A stretch of DNA of 64,000 nt from Trichomonas vaginalis G3 (lineage: Eukaryota; Parabasalia; Trichomonadida; Trichomonadidae). The stretch covers positions 124,001 to 188,000 of the forward strand of contig NW_026529215.1 in the NCBI RefSeq assembly GCF_026262505.1, written 5' to 3'. A program made the position numbers and the translations under genes. The notes beneath the pieces were generated by a model. That model was not told where the DNA came from and did no database searches. It saw nothing but the letters and a program-made list of their open reading frames with translations. Of this stretch, positions 27,486 to 39,278 are shown piece after piece (positions within the stretch are counted from its first letter, which is position 1; each line of letters opens with the position of its first letter).

Positions 27486-28577
27486 ATGAGTGTCAAAACT
27501 GACGACGTTAAAACATCAGGATTCACAAATGAGGAAATAAAGGATATATTAGAGGAGGCGGGTTATGAAGTTAGTAAAGATTATTTAAGAAATTGTCAAA
27601 AATTTGCGGAGTTTTTAAATGAGTTTGATTATGATGGAAAAATGAATAAAGATGATGTTATAAATTTCTTATATCCCACATCTAAAGAAGAAAAACCTAA
27701 AGAACCTGAATATTATGAAGAACGGATTAAAGATGATGATGAATACGATGAAATTGAAATTGAAAGACTGGGAAAAATAAGAGATGAAATAGATGAAAAA
27801 ATTAAGGAATTAAGAGAAGTTGAAAATGAAGTAGAGGGTTTAATGAATATCCCAGCTTCAGAATCAGAAGTTCAGAAATCTCATGAAGAAAGATATAAAA
27901 ATTATGTCTCAGAATCAACACAAAATTTATTAGATGGCGAAATAGACGAAACACTTTCAGAAGAAGGTACTAAATTTATTCGTAAACATAAGTTACAATT
28001 TATTGATAATGAAGAATACCCTTGTATCTTACTTTCACCCCCTCTCGATTCTGAGAAATTCAAAAAAGCTCTTAAAAACGTGACATATGCAACTAATACG
28101 ATTAAGAAAGAAGATCATGATATTTACACAAATTATTATTTAAATAAATGCACAGGTGTTGATAAAGTTTTTGATTTATTAGATAAAATATCAAAAGAAA
28201 CCATTGGAACATATAAAATTTTGTGTGATTGTGGTTTCATTATTGAAGATACCAATAATGTTTCATATGAAAGAACAGCACCGAAGGAAGACGAAGTGGA
28301 AAGGTCTATACCATTCGTTATTAAGAACATAAAAGATATGAAAACGTATAAACATTATATTTATTCATTTATTTCAGAAAAAATGGAAGCAACCCATAAA
28401 ACATCTTCTCATCATTTTATAGCTATTCATACATTCCTTTTCAAAGTTGTGAAATTAAATAAGACAGGAATTAGATTTAATGTATCAGGGTACGCATTCT
28501 TGAGTAAATTAAAATGTATTCGTCACGTCGCAGATGATAAAAATTTATGTGTTCTTAATTCATTTTATGGGCTTTAA
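27486..28577 (+). CDS. Unknown Polinton protein beside PolB (363 aa)
   Basis: The ATG at 27486 follows TTTTTATTTTGTATGAA; an ATG five bases upstream is out of frame. The amino end (MSVKTDDVKTSGFTNEEIKD) reads like a small helical DNA-binding or SAP-like domain, followed by an acidic coiled-coil region at about residues 75-125. The carboxy part has ILCDCGFIIEDTNNVSYERT and SFISEKMEATHKTSSHHFIA and ends KNLCVLNSFYGL. Directly upstream of PolB on the same strand, it may be the terminal protein or an N-terminal part of the replication protein. That is inference only. Confidence 0.6.
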   Translation: MSVKTDDVKTSGFTNEEIKDILEEAGYEVSKDYLRNCQKFAEFLNEFDYDGKMNKDDVINFLYPTSKEEKPKEPEYYEERIKDDDEYDEIEIERLGKIRDEIDEKIKELREVENEVEGLMNIPASESEVQKSHEERYKNYVSESTQNLLDGEIDETLSEEGTKFIRKHKLQFIDNEEYPCILLSPPLDSEKFKKALKNVTYATNTIKKEDHDIYTNYYLNKCTGVDKVFDLLDKISKETIGTYKILCDCGFIIEDTNNVSYERTAPKEDEVERSIPFVIKNIKDMKTYKHYIYSFISEKMEATHKTSSHHFIAIHTFLFKVVKLNKTGIRFNVSGYAFLSKLKCIRHVADDKNLCVLNSFYGL

Positions 28578-28623
28578 AAAATATAAACTTTATTTTATTT
28601 TTTAATTTTTTATTCTTACATAA

Positions 28624-31600
28624 ATGAACAAAAACGGAACCGCTAAAATGAATGATAATCAAATTAGAGCAGAAGGTAGAAGGTTATTTAAACGCTTCTA
28701 TAACATTCCTGATGGTGTTAATCCTAAAACTCGTAGAAGCTATTTAAATGAAGCAATAGATTCATATGAAGGGTTTGACATTTCATCAGAAAGTGAGAGA
28801 TTAGCGAGAATGTTAAATGTTAATATTGATTTCTATTATTGTGATCCTCAACCAGAACGTGGACATAAATAAGGTAGACTTTCCATTAGTGGATTCAATA
28901 ATGATAGATCCAGAATTTGAAACAGTAAATATTTTATTAACACAGAGTCCATGTGGAAAACTTCACGCTGACAGAATAACAGACGTTGAAGCACTCACCG
29001 GCTATAGAGTTTGTCCATATTGTAAAGAAGAAGTTTATTCTATCCGTGATGATCCAGAAAGGAAAACCAAAGAAGATTTTTTAAAGCATTGTGAGAAATG
29101 TAAAGAAAATAATGGAAGATTAATTCAAGACGTTCAATTGCAAAAGACACAGCAACCATATGCACCACATATTACGAAACAGAAGATATATCAGTGGTTA
29201 TTAGCTCACAATTTGCAGAAATATTATAAACCGACAAGATATTATATTACTTTTGACTTCGAAACATTAGAGACTAAAGAAGAATTACAACTTTCTGAGT
29301 GTGCAACTTTGAACGCTTACTTAAAACCATTCATGGTATCATCAACGGTTAAATTAAATGATAAAACATATACGAGGAATTTTTGCTTAACTTCGAGTGA
29401 TTCTTTTATTTCTGATTGGATTGAGTTTTTATTTTCAACCTGTTCATTAGTTGCTAAATCAAATATTGAACAATATGAAGAATTAATGAAGTCGCAAACA
29501 TTAAATGAAAAACAGAAGGAAGCATTTAAAGAACTTCTAGATGAGGAATTCAATAAAGTGAATATCATAGGTTTTAATTCGGGAAAGTTTGATTTAAATT
29601 TAATTCTTCGTGATTTAAACACTGCAAAATGGAAAATAAAATCAATGCTGGGTTCATCTTCACAATTTAAGCAAATCATTGTAAAGAAAACAAACATTCC
29701 ATATAAATTGAGATTTATTGACATCAGAAATTATATAGCGGGTGGAACATTAGACCAATTCACTCAAGATTTCGGAAACAATAAATCACGTGTTAAATCC
29801 TTTTTCCCTTATCAATTCATCACATGGGAAAATTACGAAGAAGAATTATATAAAGAGGAACCATTCACGAAAGATTCATTTTATTCAGCATTAACTCAAG
29901 AAACTATATCAGATAGTGATTATCAAATATATCTCTATGATGCTAAAAACTTTAAGAATAGATTAGAATATTTTATTCATTATTGCAATAAAGATGTTGA
30001 AATTATGATTGACCCAATTGATAAATTATTGAAGAAACATTTGTTTATAAAATTGACACGCTTCATAATCTTTCTTTATTAATCGAATGCTTCAATGATT
30101 CGTTACGCTTTAGCATATAAAGACTTTAATCCTAATGAAAAATATCCTGAGGAAGAGATAGAATCAAGTTTGAATTAACGAAAAAGTATTGGAAATATAA
30201 AATTGAATCATATAAGAAACAAGATGAAAAAGCAGAAAGGGATACTAAAAATAATGTTTCAATGGATGATTTTCAATACTATCACGATTTAATCCTTTCA
30301 TCTAAATGCAAAATGTGTGGTAAAGCGTTTACATATGCAAATAAACCAACATTGGATAGAATCGATAATGAAAAACCACATACCAAAGAAAATTGTCAGT
30401 TAATGTGTTGTTATTGCAATGTCGTAAAATCAAATAAAGATGAAGATGTTCAACGTTTAAGAATCAATTTAAGAAATTATGCATTAAAAAATAATTTACC
30501 AATGACTTTAGATTCAGTTGAAGCTTATCATATTCTCCGTAATGGAATTACTGGTGGTTTATCAAATGTTCAACATAGAGTAAATCTTAAAGGAATCACG
30601 CACATTAATAAACTTTCATATAGTCCAGAAACTAAAACTGTATCAAATGAGGACACTTCCAACATTATGACTCATTTCGTTGGAGTTGACTTTAATTCAT
30701 TATATCCTTCATCATTTTCATCTAATCCTCATGATTTCATTCAATATACTGACCATAAAATGTATATGCCGGGAAGATTGAATGTGTGTTATCATTTGTG
30801 ATACAGCAACAAGAAAGCAAAAGCACTGGGAATAATTAAGAAGAAAAATACTTTATTCGTGGCTGAAGTAAAGGGTCACATTGATGAAAATACATTAATG
30901 ATTACATAAACTTTTTACCGATAATAAGAAACTTAGATATTATCACAGATGAAAAAACAATTGGCAGTTTTATGTATAATTACATGAAATCAAACAATCT
31001 ACCAGTTGACCAGAAACAGAGAAAATTAACTCAGTTAGCATCAAACACGCAACCAATATCAACCATTTTCTTCTTATTATCTTTGGTATCTAATCGACAG
31101 ATTTCATTTTATCATTGATGATATTCAATCAATTTTAACATTTACGAAAAACACTTGTTTTAATGAATTTGCGAACAAATTTATGAACGAAAGACAAAAG
31201 GCTGAATTAGAAGGAAATAAAGGAAAAAGTTTATTTTGCATGATTTCGCTTAATGGATCATATGGTTACGATGCAATGAATACACAAAATTACGCAAAGA
31301 CTAAAATAATGAATGCACAGAAGTCACGCGTTGCATGTATGTCAAATAAGTTTAAAAACATAAGAGAAATAGGTGAAGATACATATCAAGTGATGCTTAA
31401 AGATAGATTTTATAGATGTGATACGTGTTTACAAGAGGCATTCTTCACTTTAGATAATGCTAAATACTGGTATTTGGTTTTCATTTATGATTTTATGTAT
31501 AAATGCATGGATGTTAATCGTTTTCATTTCATTGAAGGTGATACTGATTCATCTTATTGGGCAATCGCTGGCGACCCAAATCTTCCTAACACTCAAGCAT

Positions 31601-32067
31601 TTCAAGCAATTGTTACCGATAAACAATTTTATGATAAAAACATTTTCAAATTCGCACCATTTGATTTCTTCTGTTTTGATGAGAAATAAAAACCTAAATT
31701 AAAGAATAAAGCTGAAGAAAAAGCACATGAGAAGAAGTTATTGGGTTTATCAATTGAGAAACAAGGTGATAACATGGTTGCTTTATACCCTAAATGTTAT
31801 ACATCATTCAACGGTTCAATTGATGGAAGTGATTTTAAAAAGATTGCACAAAAAATGAAGGGTGTTAGTTTAAGACAAAATAAGCAATTAACACCTAAAA
31901 AATATTTGGATATAATAAATGATAAAGTGATATTTGATGGTCAGAATATTAATTTACAACTTAAAAATGGGTCAATGACTCGCTTAACAATCGGTAAGAC
32001 TGCATTAACAGGAGCACACACTAAGGCTGTATGTTGTGAAAATGGATGTTGTATGCCATTTATTTAA
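28624..32067 (+). pseudogene. polB: Polinton protein-primed DNA polymerase B, broken, with HNH module
   Basis: Exo I motif RYYITFDFETLE, a PolB motif A (VDFNSLYPSSFS), motif B (SLNGSYGYDAMN) and motif C (EGDTDSSYWA) appear in the expected order. Before motif A lies a C-x2-C ... LDRID ... C-x2-CN-x3-K block (about 30300-30450), an HNH-type zinc fold (KCKMCGKAF, TLDRIDNEKPH, CQLMCCYCNVVKSN). The gene is a fossil with about five or six breaks. It would have copied the element from protein-primed ends. Confidence 0.9.
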
Positions 32068-32190
32068 TACAATTTTAAATTTTATTTTTAATGAAATACC
32101 ACAGAAGAGACAAAAGGAACCGTTAATGATGGTTTTGATTCTTGTTCAAAGAGGTGGGCACCCTTAAACATTTATTTTATTTTTATATAA

Positions 32191-33708
32191 ATGAATAGCA
32201 CAGATTTAAAAATTTTAATTAATGATTTAGTATTTCATCAAAATTTTCTTAGTTATTACGATTTAAAATCATATCTCCAAAAATATGATAACACTATAAT
32301 GGGTGATGATATGGATTATTATTATCCATATTATAAAAATGAATTTTTGAAATATCATGATAGAATAATTTCTAAAATTAAAGACAAAATTAAAAATAAT
32401 CAATATAAAAAGGGAAAAACTAAATCACAACTTAAACAATTGAAAGATTTCAAAAATAAAGTATTAACAGAAGAAGATATTGATGAATTATATAAATTAT
32501 ATAATCCTGAGTCGCAAAAGCAAAAGGAACAAAACGACCAGGTTCTTCAGACCATAAATGAAGCACAAGCTTTAATTTATGATTCATTAGTTAAACCATA
32601 TTCAGCCCGACTTTTAAATGAAGATCAACTTTTGGAATTCTTCCTTCAACATAAACTCGAAGCAGGAAAGTATATCAAACCTTTATATACAGCATATTTA
32701 AAACAAATGAATAGAATACATCCAGAATTAATGAAGGGGAGAATGAAATCCAAAACTTCATCATCCAAAATCAAAGCAGATAAAATTAAACCACTTGCAA
32801 CACCAAAACCTCCAACGACAGTACCGCCTCCTCCTTCAGTTAATCCTTTATCATTCACTTTATTATATCCATTTCAAACATTAAAGAAGCAAAAAGATTT
32901 TAAAAAGGATTTCAAGATATTAAATAAACCAATTGACCCAAAAATTCAACCATTAAAGGAAAAATTTAGTCGCCCTTCATTTGCTCCATATCCATATTCA
33001 TACGAAATCGATCATTTAGAATATTCAAAAGGAAAAGTTACTTATTTATTTGCCATTAACATTAACACTAGATATTTATATTGCATTCCAGTGAAAGGGA
33101 AAACAGAACAGGAAACAAGAAGAGCTATTCAATACTTACTAGATCGTGAAGAGTAGATAATATAAGGGGTATAGTGATAAAGGATTTCAGGCAGCTATGG
33201 CTCATTATTTCCACAAATTAATTTTTTCTTTTCATCCTCTCCATATACGTTTCATAATAAAATAGTTGATGCGGTAATGAGAACTCTTAGAGATGCGTTA
33301 GGGGTTAACGGTCAGATATACTGGGATGGAAATCATGACTCCATCATACAACAGTTAGTATATTATTACAATAATACATGGCATAGAACTATAAACATGA
33401 AACCAGTGGAAATGAAAAATGATATTTCAAAAGAATGGGAATATATTAGAAAGCAAATGGAAAGGTTGAATGATGTTAAACGTGAACAAATTAATTCGGG
33501 GCTCATGAATTTTAAACAAGGGGATAAAGTTTTGATTCATCTCGATTATGGAAAAACTGATAAATCAATGACAAAAAGAAGACGAAGATTTGACACAATA
33601 GCTGAATTTGTTAGATATATTAACGGCAATGCATTAGTTGAAGTTAACAATAAATTAATAGAAATTCCGATTTATTTTATTACTCCATTATATTTAAATA
33701 ATATTTAA
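32191..33708 (+). pseudogene. Polinton retroviral-type integrase, broken
   Basis: A long helical amino region with coiled-coil and proline-rich linker (PTTVPPPPSVNPLS), then the core with YPYSYEIDHLEYSKGKVTYL (first catalytic Asp). Later come NNTWHRTINMKPVEM and an SH3/chromo-like end with NFKQGDKVLIHLDYGKTDK. The family is the rve DDE superfamily, as in element 1. Broken, about two breaks in the middle. The start follows TTTATTTTTATATAA. Confidence 0.88.
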
Positions 33709-33728
33709 TTTTTTTTATTTCGTAAGAA

Positions 33729-33901
33729 ATGAGTGACAACGAAGCAGTCAAGAGTCCAGAAGATGAATATAAAAAGAAATAATCGAAAAATTAGAAACTT
33801 ATTGTTCAATCATTAAACTGGGTGAAGCAAAAATAAAAGAATTTAATAGAATAAATAAATTGGTTGGAAGAGATGAATTTTTAAACTCAATCCAAATTTA
33901 A
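33729..33901 (+). pseudogene. Small acidic/helical Polinton gene, broken
   Basis: The start follows TTTTTATTTCGTAAGAA, the element promoter. Coding traces show MSDNEAVKSPEDEYKKK and a helical lysine/isoleucine-rich remainder. One break. It ends overlapping the convergent small gene at 33898. Confidence 0.4.
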
Positions 33902-34062
33902 TTTTTATTCCTCTTCGACAACATCTCTCTTTCCATCATTACTGCATAACCACATTTTCTCAGTTTTAGTGGTTTGTTATTTTTAGCAAGTTCTCGCATC
34001 ATTTTTATCATTTCCTCCCTTGTTATGATTCGTGGTAAATTTTGAGCTTGTGGGGTATTCAT
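33898..34062 (-). CDS. Small basic Polinton protein (54 aa)
   Basis: The ATG at 34060-34062 follows TTTTTATTTTTATCATAA, an excellent match to the element promoter. The product is MNTPQAQNLPRIITREEMIK..., methionine- and lysine-rich, ending SKRNKN. The function is unknown; it could be a DNA-binding or regulatory peptide. Confidence 0.5.
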   Translation of the reverse strand: MNTPQAQNLPRIITREEMIKMMRELAKNNKPLKLRKCGYAVMMEREMLSKRNKN

Positions 34063-34179
34063 TTATGATAAAAATAAAAATTTAAATTATGCCGTTCTAA
34101 AGTTTGTGACAACATGACATTTAGACAACATTATTTTTGTCTGAAAAATGACCAAATTTCATGAATTTCATTAGTTAGA

Positions 34180-34234
34180 AAAATAAAGTTAGTTTTTTCT
34201 AAGAAAATTTTTTATTTTGTATGTAAAGACAGTA
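34180..34234 (+). promoter_or_regulatory. Promoter of the KilA-N gene
   Basis: AAAATAAAGTTAGTTTT (34180-34196) recurs at 34879-34895 and 35225-35241. Each is followed by a TTTTTATT block and a gene start or start remnant, so it is an upstream extension of the element promoter limited to this cassette. Confidence 0.6.
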
Positions 34235-34846
34235 ATGTCAAACATTGAGTTTGAAACAGTTAGAAAGATTGACAATGACACCAAAGAGGTTAGAATAGGT
34301 AATTTAAACGTAAGATACTCAAAGAAATACAACAAATATTCTTTGTCAGACATTATAACACCATCCGGAAAGAAAACAAAGGACTGGGTTAGAATTGCTT
34401 CTACTCAGAAAATTTTGACAAGAAATCCTGAGCTTATGATATCAGTAGCATTTCATGGAACAAGAGCATATCTTATAGACAAAAGTCTTATACCAATAGT
34501 TTTGTTATGGTTAGACCCAGTTGTTGGATATAACTTCCTATCTTATGGTTCATTCGATACGGAACGTTGCAGTGAAGGCTTACTTTACATCGTTCAGAAA
34601 CCGAAGGACTTCAATACAAAGAGATATAAGATAGGAAGAACATATAATATAACTCAAAGATATGACAGTACAGTCAATAGAGTCAAGGTTGTGTTCGTTA
34701 ATGATATGAGAGCTGCTGAAACAGAACTACTTGAAAAGTTTGAGAAAAGGTATGGTGCTCCCATGAAAGGTAAAGAAACGTTTGAAGTAGATGAGATAGA
34801 TAAAGCTATAAAATTATTTGAGGAAGTTGCTGAAAAATACATGTAA
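34235..34846 (+). CDS. KilA-N + T5orf172 (GIY-YIG-like) protein
   Basis: A 203-residue, two-domain protein. The amino half (GNLNVRYSKKYNKYSLSDII, GKKTKDWVRIASTQKILTRN, AYLIDKSLIPIVLLWLDP) is a KilA-N DNA-binding domain. The carboxy half (GLLYIVQKPKDFNTKRYKIG, RTYNITQRYDST, RAAETELLEKFEKRYG) is a T5orf172/MUG113-type GIY-YIG fold with its KIGRT motif. This pairing is known from large DNA viruses and phages. The ATG at 34235 is chosen because the in-frame upstream codon is TTG. It is intact and expected to be a nucleic-acid-binding regulator or nuclease in the element. Confidence 0.85.
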   Translation: MSNIEFETVRKIDNDTKEVRIGNLNVRYSKKYNKYSLSDIITPSGKKTKDWVRIASTQKILTRNPELMISVAFHGTRAYLIDKSLIPIVLLWLDPVVGYNFLSYGSFDTERCSEGLLYIVQKPKDFNTKRYKIGRTYNITQRYDSTVNRVKVVFVNDMRAAETELLEKFEKRYGAPMKGKETFEVDEIDKAIKLFEEVAEKYM

Positions 34847-34878
34847 AGCGTTTATTTTTGGTCTTTTGTGAAAGTCAG

Positions 34879-34976
34879 AAAATAAAGTTAGTTTTAAAAT
34901 TATTTTTATTTTGTATGAAATGACAGTAATGTCAACATCAGAGAAGAATAGACGGTAAACAAACATGGTGTTATGA
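34879..34976 (+). repeat. Composite duplicate: KilA-N start plus helicase 3' end
   Basis: 34879-34936 copies the promoter and first codons of the KilA-N gene. 34943-34976 is a 34-base exact copy of 37453-37486 in the helicase gene. It is a chimeric scar next to the first repeat array. Confidence 0.8.
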
Positions 34977-34979
34977 TTT

Positions 34980-35208
34980 GAATTATTTTTGAAGAACTGA
35001 AGGTGCTACCATGTTACCATGTGCTACCAGGTCAATGAACTTCTCTGAAAAAATGAGACAACATGACATTTAGACAACAACACAGGAGGAAGGCAGTTAT
35101 GAATTATTTTTGAAGAACTGAAGGTGCTACCATGTTACCATGTGCTACCAGGTCAATGAACTTCTCTGAAAAAATGAGACAACATGACATTTAGACAACA
35201 ACACAGGA
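34980..35208 (+). repeat. 121-bp repeat array, left (2 units)
   Basis: Units start at 34980 and 35101. Each contains GGTGCTACCATGTTACCATG and ATGAGACAACATGACATTTA. The same unit occurs three times in inverted orientation at 37619-37968, on the other side of the primase-helicase gene. Confidence 0.93.
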
Positions 35209-35275
35209 AATTTGATGCAGTCCAAAAATAAAGTTAGTTTTAAAATTATTTTTATTTTTTTTTATTCCTATATAA

Positions 35276-37587
35276 ATGACGGCAACAAACAACATCAGCA
35301 ACTATATCGCTTCTGATGAAAAAGTTATTGATTCATTAGTTGAGGAATTAGTTGTGGCAGAAACTAAAACCCTCAACGAAAGAATTGGTGAAAACAAGAT
35401 TGATTTACATAACTACCTCAAACATGATGGAGGAAGAGGAAGGAAAACTGGTATGGCTTTATTAGTAAATAAAATTCAAAATTTAACGATTATAGATGTT
35501 GATATCAATAAATCATACAATGATGAACTTAAAGAAACAGTTAGAAAAGATATTTTATCAAAACTTTCGGATAAAGATGTTATCGTTAAAACCGCTTCAG
35601 GAGGTCTTCACATTTATTGCAACACTAATTTCTTCTATTCAGTTTCGAACAGAATGATTAAATGTTATTCCTGCAATGATTATGATATTGATATAATGAC
35701 TTCTATGGATGAATCAAAGCGTTCTTTAGTGGTTATGGCTGATTCAAGAGTTCGAAAGAATGCAACAGAACCAATCAATACATACTCATTCATTCGTGGA
35801 AGTTACGATTCAACATTAACTAGAACAGTGAATGATATATTAAATGATTTGAATATTAAGGTAAGAGTTGAACAGAAGAACGAAGAAATAAAGACTATCA
35901 TGAATGAAAACAAAGATGTAAACATTGACGATAAACTTGCCCAGAGCATAGTTGATGGCATCTGTGATTTTGAAGTACATAATGACGGCGGAAACATGAA
36001 TTTAGAAAAAGAAGTTACATTATTCACACTGTTTCAAGCTATTAATTCGTTACCTAATCATTTGATTAATGAAGCATACGATAACGTTTATAACTTCTGC
36101 AGTTTAACTGAAAATGCAAAAAGTAATTTTGAAAAAGCACGTAGTAGATATGCACATTTAATGACTTCACCATTTGTTTTGGTAAAGATTCTAAAACTAT
36201 ATCAAAAGGAATATTATGATGAATATGTTTTACCTTTATTACGTAAGCCAAAAATAACATTTGATATAAAACTTGATGACTCGTTTTTGATAACAGATAT
36301 TAGACGCAAGGCTGAAAATCATCAGTATAAAAACAGTTCTGAAGTAATTGAGGATTTATCACGTGTAATCCGTTTTGTAGATTGTGGAAACAAATATTTC
36401 ATTCAGAAAGATTACAACATACACGATAAAATGAATCAAATATCATTCGTTCTTCAGTCAAACATGAAAGAGTCACTCAAAATGATTAAATTATTTAAAG
36501 AAGAAGGTAAAACAATAACAGCATGGGACGTACTACTAAATCAATTGTCTTCATTAACCGTTAAGGGTGTTTGCTTTAAATCTGATTCCCCAGATGTTTC
36601 TCAACGTTTCAAGGTTATAAATACAACGTTCTCGAAAAAGTAGATTACTCAAAAATTGAGATGTTTATGAATTTCATTAAAGAAGCCATATGCGATAATA
36701 ACGATGAAGTGTATAAATACCTTCTCGGCTGGATTGCATCAATGATTCAACATCCTGGAATCAAGAATGAAACAGCAATTATTTTGAAAGGACTTCAGGG
36801 AACAGGTAAAAACAGATTCACGGACATTATTTCTGAACTTCTCGCTGGTTATTCATGTAAAAACATTACCGAAATAGGTGAGCTAACGGGTAATTTCAAC
36901 TCAGTAGTTGAAAATAAAATGTTTCTTGTACTTAATGAACTCAAGAATGTTGGTGAAGACAGACTTGCAAACTTCAACGCTTTGAAATCAATTATTACGG
37001 ATAATGAGATTAGAATTAATGAAAAGAATCAACCCAGAAGAACAGCTCAGAATGTTGCCAATTTCATTTTCGTAACTAATAACGTCTACCCCGTCAAAAT
37101 TGATGTTGGAGACAGAAGATACGTAGTTTTAAGAGTTAATGGTAAATTCAAGGGTCAATTTGATTACTTCAAGAATTTAATGGATTCATGCACAAAGGAA
37201 TTTTATGATAACCTTTTAACATATTTTATCAATTACGACCTTTCATCATTTAATGTACGAATCATACCGATGACTGAAGCCAAACAAGATTTAATTGAAT
37301 TATCAACAAATCCTTTAGATGTATGGATAAATACACATTATGATGAATTGTGTGCGGGTATGACGTGTGAAAATGCTCTATTCTGCAAACCATCAGACAT
37401 GAAAGACAAGAATTTCCAAATGAGTATTAAGGATAAATGTGATAGGAAACATAGAAGAATAGACGGTAAACAAACATGGTGTTATGTTTTGAAAAGAAGA
37501 AATGAAAGGATTATATAAACAGGTTGAACCAAACGATAATGAGGATTCATTTACTGACGATGAAATACCTGTAAATGAAGCATTATA
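35276..37587 (+). pseudogene. PrimPol - SF3 (D5-like) helicase, broken
   Basis: The amino part is an archaeo-eukaryotic primase/PrimPol: LTIIDVDINKSYND carries the catalytic DxD, VKTASGGLHIYC the sGGxH motif, followed by YDIDIMTSMDESKRSLVVMA. The carboxy part is a superfamily 3 helicase: Walker A LKGLQGTGKNRF, Walker B MFLVLNELKN, motif C ANFIFVTNNVYP, and DVGDRRYVVL as the arginine finger. Virophages, NCLDVs and plasmids encode this fusion; Polintons usually rely on PolB alone. Broken, about two breaks. It is flanked by inverted 121-bp repeat arrays. Confidence 0.88.
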
Positions 37588-37618
37588 AAGTATGATTTGA
37601 ATTTATTTTTGCATTAAT

Positions 37619-37968
37619 CCTCCTGTGTTGTTGTCTAAATGTCATGTTGTCTCATTTTTTCAGAGAAGTTCATTGACCTGGTAGCACATGGTAACATGGT
37701 AGCACCTTCAGTTCTTCAAAAATAATTCATAACTGCCTTCCTCCTGTGTTGTTGTCTAAATGTCATGTTGTCTCATTTTTCAGAGAAGTTCATTGACCTG
37801 GTAGCACATGGTAACATGGTAGCACCTTCAGTTCTTCAAAAATAATTCATAACTGCCTTCCTCCTGTGTTGTTGTCTAAATGTCATGTTGTCTCATTTTT
37901 TCAGAGAAGTTCATTGACCTGGTAGCACATGGTAACATGGTAGCACCTTCAGTTCTTCAAAAATAATT
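37619..37968 (-). repeat. 121-bp repeat array, right (3 inverted units)
   Basis: Three near-identical units (period 120-121) in inverted orientation to 34980-35208. Unit-to-unit identity is very high, differing mainly in a T run. 37969-38153 holds no gene. Confidence 0.93.
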
Positions 37969-38153
37969 AATTATTGAATGACCTAAATCATGAGACTTTG
38001 TCTCCGGACTCTTTGAGTCACTTAACGTAACCATTAACGTAAACATTTATTTCTGCAGTTCATCCATTACTTCATTACCTAATTAATTACAGACATAAAA
38101 TATATTTAGTTCATTCGGTAAGCCTTGACCCAAAAGTCAAATCTCAAGCACAT

Positions 38154-39254
38154 TCAATGAACGCGGTACCATGCGAATACAGTCATAAATGGAGGCATAT
38201 AATCTTTACCCGAGCCTGTTGGATTTGTTGTGAAAGTGTGTGAATGATTACCTGCGGTTCCACAGAAAATACCTGTGCTTGAATCTACTGGGTCAGTTGT
38301 GATATCATATCTATTCATTCCCCATCTATCCGAACCCGCTGCAAGATTTATATAACCTCTTTTTGTTATTGAATGTGAATGATTACCTGTTGTGTTTGTC
38401 GTTCCTGTATGAGTGTGCGGTGGAAGGTTTGCTTCTTTAATTTTCTTCGAACCTCCTGCCGTCTTTGAATATCTAGCACAGTATAAGAATTTGTCTACAA
38501 TCTGCTTCCATTCACCAAAACCTAAAACTTCTGAAGGATTTGTTGAGTTCATTGATGTATAAATAGAACCAACAGGATATAATGTTTGAAGTATTTCAGT
38601 CTTTAATGTTTGAAGCTATGTTTTGTCAGCTTTCTTATTTAACTCACTATCCACATATTCCTTATCTGCCTTCTTATTTAACTCATCGTTAACATATGTT
38701 TTATCCGCTTTAAGGTCTAAACATCCTGAAACCCATCCTGTATCGGCTTTAGTTTTTAAAATCTTTGATGTCCATTCATGATACCATTCAACCATTTCTT
38801 TAATTTCATTATCTTTTTCATCCACGTATTCCTTATCTGCCTTCTTATTTAACTCACTATCCACGTATTCTTTATCCACCTTCTTCATTATGTCATTTAG
38901 GAAACCTTCTATGAATTCCTCATTTAAATTAAATCTTCCAATCTTCAAAACTTTAGGAAATGCATTTAACGCGTAATATCTCTGTTCTTCTGGTGGAATT
39001 GATGTTATATCATCCGTTATACCTTTAATTTTTGAATTCATAAATAAAATTTCTTTTATATTTGATATCACTGCACCACCTTTGCAAACGAATTCGAAAT
39101 GTTCATTTTTCAATACTATCTCCAAATCTCCATATTTCAACCTTTGCGTTTGTTCTGCCGTCTTTGAATTATATGCATATATGGCGTATGTAATGGTCTG
39201 AGGGACCTGGGTGCTTTGTGCCTTAAGTTGTTGTGGTTGCTGTTGTTTAATCAT
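38154..39254 (-). pseudogene. Tail-fibre-like gene with phage collar domain, broken
   Basis: The amino region contains repeated NKKADKEYVDSEL and LKADKTYVNDEL units, a trimeric-fibre shaft style. The carboxy part is a phage tail-collar fold: AGGSKKIKEANLPPHTHTGT, GNHSHSITKRG, GNHSHTFTTN, ending GKDYMPPFMTVFAWYRVH. The start (MIKQQQPQQLKAQSTQVPQT) follows TATTTATTTTTAAATCATAATAA. About one break. It corresponds to the fibre of element 1 and would be a receptor-binding spike. Confidence 0.8.
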
Positions 39255-39278
39255 TTATTATGATTTAAAAATAAATAT

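Noticed and set aside
32150-32166. GGGCACCCTTAA as another copy of the TTAA-family terminus
   Set aside because: Only about ten bases match and it sits inside Polinton 2 between two genes, so chance is likely.
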